Assembly (NCBI RefSeq): GCF_024721995.1
Contig: NZ_JANQBC010000008.1
Span: forward strand, 186,001 to 250,000
From: Paenibacillus radicibacter
GTDB taxonomy: Bacteria; Bacillota; Bacilli; Paenibacillales; NBRC-103111
Direction of reading: 5' to 3'
Length of the DNA: 64,000 bases
Shown: positions 55,285 through 62,104 of the stretch, piece by piece
How the letters are laid out: each line of letters starts with the position of its first letter
Numbering within the stretch: position 1 is the stretch's first letter
The notes under the pieces: generated by a model
Databases searched by the model: none
Seen by the model: only the letters and a program-made list of their open reading frames with translations
Told to the model about the DNA's origin: nothing
Program-made: the position numbers and the translations under genes

Positions 55285-56191
55285 CCACGTGCACCTCACT
55301 CTCTGTCAAAAAGTGTTCCATGTTACGAATCAGTTGATCGATATCATCAACAAGCGGCGAATGCCCGCAGCCTTTCAATACAACAAGTTCAGCTACATGC
55401 GCTAAATCTTCCATAATTTCGTCTGTCATTTCTTTGGTAACAACAAGATCATGCTCTCCCCATAAAACAAGAGTTGGAGCAATAATGTGCTTCGATGCAC
55501 CAGAACCTTTCGATACTTCGCCATCTATATCGCTAATATTGAAACTGTTTAACCCGTGGTACACCTCAGGCAAATTTCGTTGTGTCAAAATATCATCGAG
55601 ATATACTTCATATCGCTCTGGGTCCGGTTGATTATGATTGTAGAGCGACGCATTAAATAGAAACCGCATAAACTCTCGATCACGACGTAAATTGGCACCA
55701 TTCACCACTTGGGTACGAATCGTATCATTCATCTGCTCTTGATTCATGATTCGTCTGCTGTAATCCGAGACAAAGTTCGCATCTGTTTCGTAAAAAGGAT
55801 ACCCGCGCGTTGACATGGACTCGAGCAGGATCAGCTTTTCCACCATCTCGGGATACTCTGCCGCAAACTGCATCACAACACCGCCGCCTGTTGACCAGCC
55901 CATGAGGGAGAAATGCTGTAAGCCGAGCGCATCGACGAACATTTTTAAATCGGAAGTGAAGTCTGCTAAGCTTGTAATCTTCTGATGATAGGTGGAAATA
56001 CCAAATCCGCGTAAATCAACGGCATACACCTTGTAAGACGAATCCAATTGCTCCATGACTAAATCCCAATGCTGGGAAGAGTTCATATTCCCGTGCACAA
56101 GCAGAACAACCTGCACACCGCCATCGCGTTCTCGATACCCCAGCGTCTCCCCATTCGATAAATCCACGGTCTGAAGTGTCACTTGAACCAT
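55265..56191 (-). CDS. Alpha/beta hydrolase, esterase or depolymerase-like
   Basis: A 308-residue single-domain hydrolase with the complete triad: nucleophile S100 in GWSTGGG, D248 in LWGEHD, H277 in GCGHSP, and an oxyanion loop in LVHGNMNSSQHW. The Trp-containing nucleophile motif recalls intracellular PHB depolymerases of the Bacillus type, which I know to carry GWSxGG, but C-C hydrolases and esterases share much of the fold. No signal peptide, so it acts in the cytoplasm on an imported or internal substrate. I chose ATG 56191 (GGAG 9 bases upstream) among three nearby ATGs; it starts 5 bases after the KAS gene ends. Confidence 0.82.
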   Translation of the reverse strand: MVQVTLQTVDLSNGETLGYRERDGGVQVVLLVHGNMNSSQHWDLVMEQLDSSYKVYAVDLRGFGISTYHQKITSLADFTSDLKMFVDALGLQHFSLMGWSTGGGVVMQFAAEYPEMVEKLILLESMSTRGYPFYETDANFVSDYSRRIMNQEQMNDTIRTQVVNGANLRRDREFMRFLFNASLYNHNQPDPERYEVYLDDILTQRNLPEVYHGLNSFNISDIDGEVSKGSGASKHIIAPTLVLWGEHDLVVTKEMTDEIMEDLAHVAELVVLKGCGHSPLVDDIDQLIRNMEHFLTESEVHVDESISR

Positions 56192-56196
56192 CCTCA

Positions 56197-57201
56197 TCAA
56201 CTCCATCTAATCGTAGTCGCACCCCATGCATAACCAATACCCGCTGAGACAAGGACAACGAGATCTCCACTTTTGATCTTGCCTTCCCTTGCCCCAAGCT
56301 CCAAACTCAATATTTGATCGAACTGCCCCATATGCCCGTATTCATGCAAATAAACGGTTTGTTCCGGGGTTAATCCTAGCTGCTCAAGTACATATTCGTG
56401 AGCAGACTTTTTCATATGCAAAATAGCCAAGTAATCGATATCTGCAATCGAGTACCCACTGCTAGAAACCGATTTTCTGACCGCCTCAACAAAATGATCC
56501 ATCGACTTCGCTTCAAGCCGCTCTTTCATCGCTTCGGGATCCGGCACATCAAACTTCGTCATGCCATATGGAATAATGACATCTTCAGAGAAGGAACCGT
56601 CTGTAATCACGTGAGACTCTAGTAACTCGGCTAATCCCATAGACCCAAGTGAACCAGACTCACCAACTTCTTGTTTTTGTAAAATAATCGCGCCGCCCCC
56701 TGCCGATAAGTTAAACAGGAATCGCGTGCGAGGATTCGTATAATCCACTAAATCCGAATTGCGATAACCACCTGCCAGCAGGACGGTACGAATCGTATCA
56801 TCTGCCAGCATCATATTCTTGGCTACTTTCAGTGCCATAATCGTCGTGCAGCAGCGAAGTGCCACGTCAAATCCCCATGCATGCAGGGCTCCGACTTCTT
56901 GCTGAAGTTTCATTGCTGCTGTCCAAATGGGATATTCCTTATGTTCTTCACCTATGTAGAGAACTAAATCAATTGAAAGGGGGTCGATTTCTGCTTGAGC
57001 AATCGCTTTACGAGCTGCACGTATTCCCATCTCACAACTATGCTCATGCGCCGTTGGGATTGGCTTACGTGTAAGGCCCATTTTGCGTTCAATAATATCG
57101 ACTGGAATTCCAGACTGAGCAGCAATTTCCGTACTCGTCATGAACGTATCTGGGATATAGGTGGCAATGCTGCGAATCCTAATCGCTGATGTCTGCTTCA
57201 T
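56197..57201 (-). CDS. KAS III-like thiolase-superfamily enzyme with altered active site
   Basis: A 334-residue member of the FabH/KAS III branch. The nucleophile is C117 in FDVALRCCT and the first His is H262 in ILHMKKSAHE, replacing HQAN. At the FabH catalytic Asn (usually NTSAAS) the sequence reads YGHMGQFD, so the third residue is H290. The FabH Arg/Asn signature is therefore lost, arguing against simple fatty-acid initiation; Claisen condensation or cleavage of a different acyl-CoA is possible. It overlaps the 65-residue gene by 4 bases. It sits between an ABC importer and hydrolase, SDR and CoA-transferase genes. Confidence 0.85.
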   Translation of the reverse strand: MKQTSAIRIRSIATYIPDTFMTSTEIAAQSGIPVDIIERKMGLTRKPIPTAHEHSCEMGIRAARKAIAQAEIDPLSIDLVLYIGEEHKEYPIWTAAMKLQQEVGALHAWGFDVALRCCTTIMALKVAKNMMLADDTIRTVLLAGGYRNSDLVDYTNPRTRFLFNLSAGGGAIILQKQEVGESGSLGSMGLAELLESHVITDGSFSEDVIIPYGMTKFDVPDPEAMKERLEAKSMDHFVEAVRKSVSSSGYSIADIDYLAILHMKKSAHEYVLEQLGLTPEQTVYLHEYGHMGQFDQILSLELGAREGKIKSGDLVVLVSAGIGYAWGATTIRWS

Positions 57202-57395
57202 AGAAGGGATGTTCCTTTCTTAAGCGCATCATCAATATATTTCATCGCATCGTCAAGCGTCCCGACCGTGACTTCCTCTTGACTTTGCACATGTGTCACA
57301 CGAATTCTCCAAGGTCGTTCCTGAATGCCTTCAGTTCCAAGCTGACTAAAGCGCAACACGAATGACGACACTACTTGGGACTGGAATTCTGCCAT
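57198..57395 (-). CDS. Orphan 65-residue protein of the cluster
   Basis: Not recognised. It has no membrane helix and no cysteines. The core WRIRVTHVQSQEEVTVGTLDDAMKYIDDAL looks like a small beta-hairpin plus helix. It is not an obvious shadow: its 3' end overlaps the KAS start by 4 bases (ATGA) and its start overlaps the livM stop region by 25 bases, both typical of translational coupling. A small accessory subunit of the KAS-like enzyme is a guess. Confidence 0.65.
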   Translation of the reverse strand: MAEFQSQVVSSFVLRFSQLGTEGIQERPWRIRVTHVQSQEEVTVGTLDDAMKYIDDALKKGTSLL

Positions 57396-58387
57396 GAGGA
57401 ATCAACCTTCTTTCCTTGAACTTTCGTCTTCCGATTCGATCGCCATAGCGCAATCGTACCGACAATACCACGTGGAAATACAAGGACAACAATGATATAC
57501 AAAAGGCCGAAGAAAATGACCCACCGCTCAAAGATTGGATGAATCTTAGCAAGCTCCGTTAACCAGTGGTGTGCAAACTCAATGATCGCCGATCCAAGTA
57601 CAGCCCCCACCAGTGTCCCAACCCCACCGATAATTGTCATCAGCAGCGCGTTAAGCGTCACATCTACAGCCAGCACCGAACTACTGACAAATCGCAACAT
57701 GATGACATAGAGTCCTCCGCTGCAAGCAGCAGCAACACCCGCAACCACACTTGCAATTACTTTATAATGAACGGTTTCATAACCAAGCGACTCCGTGCGC
57801 TGCTCATTCTCACGAATCGCTTGTAGCACCTTGCCAAGTGGAGATACCGTAAATCTGCGAAGTAGTAAGTACGCAATAATTAGTGCGACTAGACAAATGA
57901 AATAAAAAGTTTGACGATCCATTAATAGCTCTGGTATTGGAAACGCAAACCCCTCACTGCCATTCGTGAGTGAACGCCATTTTTCCGCAACAACAAGTAC
58001 CAGTCCTGAAACCGCCAGCGTCAGCATGGCATAGAAATGACTTTTTAGCCGAAGAGATAAGATGCCTACGACATAACTTAAGATTGCTGCCAGTACGATC
58101 CCTACGAGGAACGCGAGCAGCAGCATGCCAATGGATGGCCCGAATATTTTCATAAACGTACCGACTGCATACGCCCCAATCCCGAAGAACATACAATGAC
58201 CGAACGAGACAATACCCACATAGCCGAGTAGAATGTCGTAACTCATCGCATAAATGCCAAATATAAAAATTTGCGACATCAAGATCAGCATCATTCGAGA
58301 ATCATTAACAAATGGAAACAAGGCAAGTACGACGGCTATGATTAGCAGCGCAGCATTCGATTTCGTCCACGTTTTATTGATCAGCAT
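57371..58387 (-). CDS. livM: Branched-chain amino acid-type ABC transporter permease LivM
   Basis: A 338-residue permease with about nine membrane helices and the EAA-like region around LRAIRENEQRTESLGYETVHYKV, the LivM-type cytoplasmic loop. It forms the membrane channel with LivH. ATG 58387 has AGGGGTGAG upstream and begins 7 bases after livH; a longer frame upstream overlaps livH. The family name reflects homology; HAAT transporters also import amides, urea, and aromatic or short-chain acids. Confidence 0.9.
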   Translation of the reverse strand: MLINKTWTKSNAALLIIAVVLALFPFVNDSRMMLILMSQIFIFGIYAMSYDILLGYVGIVSFGHCMFFGIGAYAVGTFMKIFGPSIGMLLLAFLVGIVLAAILSYVVGILSLRLKSHFYAMLTLAVSGLVLVVAEKWRSLTNGSEGFAFPIPELLMDRQTFYFICLVALIIAYLLLRRFTVSPLGKVLQAIRENEQRTESLGYETVHYKVIASVVAGVAAACSGGLYVIMLRFVSSSVLAVDVTLNALLMTIIGGVGTLVGAVLGSAIIEFAHHWLTELAKIHPIFERWVIFFGLLYIIVVLVFPRGIVGTIALWRSNRKTKVQGKKVDSSWQNSSPK

Positions 58388-58394
58388 GCGCTTC

Positions 58395-59255
58395 TCACCC
58401 CTTTGCTCCGAATAATCCAGATGGCTTAACAAGCAGAACAATGACCATTAACAACATATTCACAGCAAGTGATAAATCGGGTACATAGTAAGCCATGAAC
58501 GCGCCTGACAATCCCACTAGAATAGAAGCGAGCGCCGATCCTTTAATGCTGCCCATCCCGCCAATGACAACGACTATAAAAGCTTGAATAGCAAACTGCA
58601 TGCCCATCTCAGCAAAAATAACCCCAGAATACGGCGCAAGAAGTGCGCCTCCGAGTGCGGCTAAACCCGCTCCTAACATAAACACAAACGTAAACACCCG
58701 CTGAATCGGGATGCCTAGAGCTTGCACCATCTCTTTATTCATCACTCCAGCTCGTACGATTAACCCTAGCTTCGTCCGACTGAGCATATAGTGCAATCCC
58801 GCTAATACAACAATGCCTACTGCAATAATAAACAAACGGTATTTGATCAGAATGACTCCACCGATTTCATAACTGCCTTGCAGAAAAGCGGGCGCAACCG
58901 CATTCAGTGGATTCGGTGACCAGAACACTTTTAACAATTCACTAAGTACGAGCATTAGCCCAAGCGTCACCAATATTTGCGACACGTGATTGTTATAAAC
59001 AGGACGAATAACGATCCGCTCTATAAGGAAACCCAGCAGCATACCAATTAGAACAGCACCGAGAACGGCTATGATGAAGCTATCCGTCATTTGGTAAATC
59101 CAGACGCCTGAATAAGCTCCCCAAGCGAATAAGCCACCATGACTGAAATTAAGGACACTCATTAAACCGAAGATAAGCGTTAAACCCGACGCCAGTAAGA
59201 ACAGCAGCATGCCTGTCGCCAGTCCATTCACGAGCAGACTTGTAAGTGTATCCAT
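58395..59255 (-). CDS. livH: Branched-chain amino acid-type ABC transporter permease LivH
   Basis: A 286-residue permease with about eight membrane helices. The conserved NFSHGGLFAWGAY near the N-terminus and RAGVMNKEMVQALGIPIQRVF are LivH hallmarks. ATG 59255 has AAAGGAG upstream. It follows livF by 25 bases and precedes livM by 7. Confidence 0.92.
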   Translation of the reverse strand: MDTLTSLLVNGLATGMLLFLLASGLTLIFGLMSVLNFSHGGLFAWGAYSGVWIYQMTDSFIIAVLGAVLIGMLLGFLIERIVIRPVYNNHVSQILVTLGLMLVLSELLKVFWSPNPLNAVAPAFLQGSYEIGGVILIKYRLFIIAVGIVVLAGLHYMLSRTKLGLIVRAGVMNKEMVQALGIPIQRVFTFVFMLGAGLAALGGALLAPYSGVIFAEMGMQFAIQAFIVVVIGGMGSIKGSALASILVGLSGAFMAYYVPDLSLAVNMLLMVIVLLVKPSGLFGAKG

Positions 59256-59280
59256 AAGGTAATTCTCCTTTATAGCTGAA

Positions 59281-59985
59281 TCACGCAATACCTAAGTACT
59301 TTTTACGAGCGCCTTGATCGTCTCTCAGTTCCTGCATGTGCCCTTGGTGAACAATCCTGCCCTCATCCATGATATAGAATCGATTGCCGATCATGCTAGC
59401 CATCATAAAGTTCTGCTCCACAAGCAGCACCGTCGTCTTCGTCTTCATCTGCTCAATGGCTTGCATCACCTTCTCTACCATAATCGGTGCCAGACCCTTA
59501 CTCGGTTCATCGATTAAGAGCAATTCGTTATCGTTAACATAAGCGCGAGCAATCGCAAGCATTTGCTTCTGACCCCCACTGAGCAGTCCACTCTTCTTTT
59601 TCCAGAATGTACGTAAATCTGGAAACAGATCAAGCACCCACTCTTGCTTCTCAAGTGTTTCTTTGTCTTGCTTGCGAATGGCAAGCTGCATATTCTCTTC
59701 CACGGTCAAGTCGTAGAACATGCCTTGATCTTCAGGTACATACCCAATTCCTTTGCGTGAAATCAAGTGAGTCGGCATCGCATGGATTGGTTCCCCTTTG
59801 AATATAATGGAGCCTTTGGCAGCTGGGTTCAGGCCCATAATCGTACGCAGTGTCGTTGTCTTGCCTGCCCCGTTACGTCCGAACAGCACCGTGATGTCAC
59901 CTGGGGTTACTTCAAGTGATACACCTTGCAGAATGTGGTATTGCTCAATATAAGTTTCTATCGCATCCAGCTTAAGAAGCGTCAT
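59281..59985 (-). CDS. livF: ABC transporter ATPase LivF
   Basis: 234-residue ATPase: Walker A GRNGAGKTT, Q-loop, signature LLSGGQKQM (LSGGQ), Walker B LLLIDEPSKGL, and a switch His-like stretch in VLLVEQNF. The short C-terminus is typical of LivF. It overlaps livG by 14 bases. Confidence 0.94.
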   Translation of the reverse strand: MTLLKLDAIETYIEQYHILQGVSLEVTPGDITVLFGRNGAGKTTTLRTIMGLNPAAKGSIIFKGEPIHAMPTHLISRKGIGYVPEDQGMFYDLTVEENMQLAIRKQDKETLEKQEWVLDLFPDLRTFWKKKSGLLSGGQKQMLAIARAYVNDNELLLIDEPSKGLAPIMVEKVMQAIEQMKTKTTVLLVEQNFMMASMIGNRFYIMDEGRIVHQGHMQELRDDQGARKKYLGIA

Positions 59986-60736
59986 CGTACAGCCCTCCTA
60001 AGTAGGCTGATTGCACAAGCTCATTTTGCATAATCGACTCTGGTGTTCCATCTGCCAGCAAGCGTCCATTGAATAGCACCGTAATGCTATCGGACAAATC
60101 CAGCACCATCTCCATCTTATGCTCAATGAGCACAATCGCCCGATCGCGACGCTCTTTAATACTACGAATCACTTCCAAAATAGCCGGCACTTCTTCCAGC
60201 GAAATACCTGCTGTCGGTTCATCAAGTAATAGAAGCTCTGACTTTAATGCCAGCAGCATGGCAATCTCTAACTTTCGCTTTTCACCATGCGCTAAATTTT
60301 TGGCAAGTGCACCCGCCTTACTACCGAGAAATACCGTATCCAGTAGCTGCAGTGTTTCTTGCTCGAATGCTTTATATTTGGAGAAATGAGAGAACAGATC
60401 AAACCTTACACCAGCAGCAGATTGAACAGCCAGGCGAACATTCTCAAAAACTGTTAAATTCGGAAACACATTCGTAATCTGAAAAGAACGCCCCATGCCT
60501 AGCCTTGTACGAAGAGGAGGAGGCAGATGCGTGACATCTGCTCCCTTAAACCATACTTGACCCTTCGTTGGTTTTAACTGACCACTTAATAGATTGAAAA
60601 AAGTGGTCTTGCCTGCGCCATTTGGCCCAATAATCGATTTAAAATGATGATTGGGTATGCACAGACTAACCCCACTCACCGCAATATGTCCGCCAAAAGC
60701 AATGGTTAAATCTCGCGTTTCCAAGATTGCATCCAA
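59972..60736 (-). CDS. livG: ABC transporter ATPase LivG
   Basis: 254-residue ATPase: Walker A GPNGAGKTTFFN, signature LAHGEKRKLEIAM, which replaces LSGGQ in LivG proteins, Walker B LLLLDEPTAGI and the LivG-type C-terminus. The start is a TTG at 60736 with GAGGTG upstream. It is 47 bases from the substrate-binding protein's stop. Confidence 0.94.
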   Translation of the reverse strand: MDAILETRDLTIAFGGHIAVSGVSLCIPNHHFKSIIGPNGAGKTTFFNLLSGQLKPTKGQVWFKGADVTHLPPPLRTRLGMGRSFQITNVFPNLTVFENVRLAVQSAAGVRFDLFSHFSKYKAFEQETLQLLDTVFLGSKAGALAKNLAHGEKRKLEIAMLLALKSELLLLDEPTAGISLEEVPAILEVIRSIKERRDRAIVLIEHKMEMVLDLSDSITVLFNGRLLADGTPESIMQNELVQSAYLGGLYDDAS

Positions 60737-60783
60737 TATTCAGCACCTCATTACTTTTTTATTGCGATTACTTTTTATTGCGT

Positions 60784-62055
60784 TTATTTCTTATTTCGAA
60801 TCGGTGGTGTCGTCTCTTCTTTCGTCAATTCACGCATTAACACAGGAACTGGATACGCAACGCCTTCTTTTTTCTCAAGCTTAATGGCATACAAAGGTTG
60901 GAGCGCTTGATGATCTTCCGGACGGAATGTCATCGTACCTTTTGGCGTCTCAAAAGACATGCCTTCCATCGCCTTGATTAGCTTCTCTGCGTCGACATCA
61001 CCATTCGTTTTCTTGATCGCCTCGACAACCGCAATCGCTGCACTCATTCCACCTGCTGTGAACAGATCCGGCACTTCGCCGTTAAACCGTTTCTTATGCT
61101 CATCCACAAGCCATTTATTCGTGTCTGTCTTCGGAAGCTCATTGTAATAAACCGAGAAGCCTTCCATTCCGATCAAATCATTCATCGTTTTCAAAGCTGC
61201 AATATCCGGTGCACCTGTCGAAATCTTAATGCCCTGCTGCTGCACCTTCATATCCTGCAACTGCTTCCAAGGCGTATTCGCGCCTGCCCATACCACGAAC
61301 AAGTAATCCGGCTTTGAACTTAAGATCTTCTGGATATTAGCTGTAAAATCCGTTGCAGCTGCATCCGCATATTGTTCCGATACAATTTGGGCTCCTAGTT
61401 TTTGTGCAGATTCCTTAAATGCATTAATTCCATCCCGTCCAAAAGCGCTGTCTGGAGCGAAGGTTGCAATCTTCGTTCCTTGCTTCGCAATGGCTGCTGC
61501 ACCTGCTGCCGCATCTTGTGAAGAATTACGTGCTGTGCGGAATACATATTTATTCCAGAATTGTCCTGTGATGCTGTCTGCAACTGCCGGTTCTACGACC
61601 ATCACTTTCTTGTATTCTTGAGCAAGCGGCAACACAGCTAAGGTATCACCAGAACTGGACGATCCGACAAGGAAATCAACCTTATCTTGATCAAGCAGCT
61701 TCGTTGCTTTTTTTACTGCAACATCCGATTTTGTTTCTGTATCTTCAATAATGAATTCGATAGGGTGCCCTGCAATGTTTCGAGTTCCTTTTGTCGCATA
61801 ATCGATGCCGAGCTCGAACCCTTTAGTCGTCTGCTTGCCATAGCTTTCTAATGCACCTGTGAGTGAAGCAAGAACCCCGATCTTAATCGGTTTACCTGAT
61901 GCAGCTGGTGTACTTACTGTTGATGTAGCACTCGGGCTGCTAGATGCCGCGCTTGAATTTCCACCACTGGCTTGATTACTTCCACATGCGGATAACAACA
62001 AAGCTGCACCGACTAAAAGTAGACTTCCTTTACGTGCTAATTGATGGACAAACAT
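60784..62055 (-). CDS. ABC transporter substrate-binding lipoprotein, Leu/Ile/Val-binding type
   Basis: A 423-residue lipoprotein: signal peptide with lipobox LLSACGS (C24 lipidated), a Ser/Ala/Thr linker, then a Peripla_BP_6 fold starting IKIGVLASLTGALESYGKQ. FSVYYNELPK and TFRPEDHQALQPLYAIKLEK are in the C-terminal lobe; the latter is often seen in binders of non-amino-acid ligands too. It determines the specificity of the importer, but no ligand can be assigned from sequence. ATG 62055 has AGGGGG upstream. Confidence 0.93.
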   Translation of the reverse strand: MFVHQLARKGSLLLVGAALLLSACGSNQASGGNSSAASSSPSATSTVSTPAASGKPIKIGVLASLTGALESYGKQTTKGFELGIDYATKGTRNIAGHPIEFIIEDTETKSDVAVKKATKLLDQDKVDFLVGSSSSGDTLAVLPLAQEYKKVMVVEPAVADSITGQFWNKYVFRTARNSSQDAAAGAAAIAKQGTKIATFAPDSAFGRDGINAFKESAQKLGAQIVSEQYADAAATDFTANIQKILSSKPDYLFVVWAGANTPWKQLQDMKVQQQGIKISTGAPDIAALKTMNDLIGMEGFSVYYNELPKTDTNKWLVDEHKKRFNGEVPDLFTAGGMSAAIAVVEAIKKTNGDVDAEKLIKAMEGMSFETPKGTMTFRPEDHQALQPLYAIKLEKKEGVAYPVPVLMRELTKEETTPPIRNKK

Positions 62056-62104
62056 TGAGCAAATCCCCCTTACCTTGTATTACTCTCATCGTATAGGCAG
62101 CGAG

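Noticed and set aside
59972-59985. livF-livG overlap as a possible frameshift
   Set aside because: Each frame has complete Walker A, signature and Walker B motifs, so the 14-base overlap is ordinary coupling of two genes.
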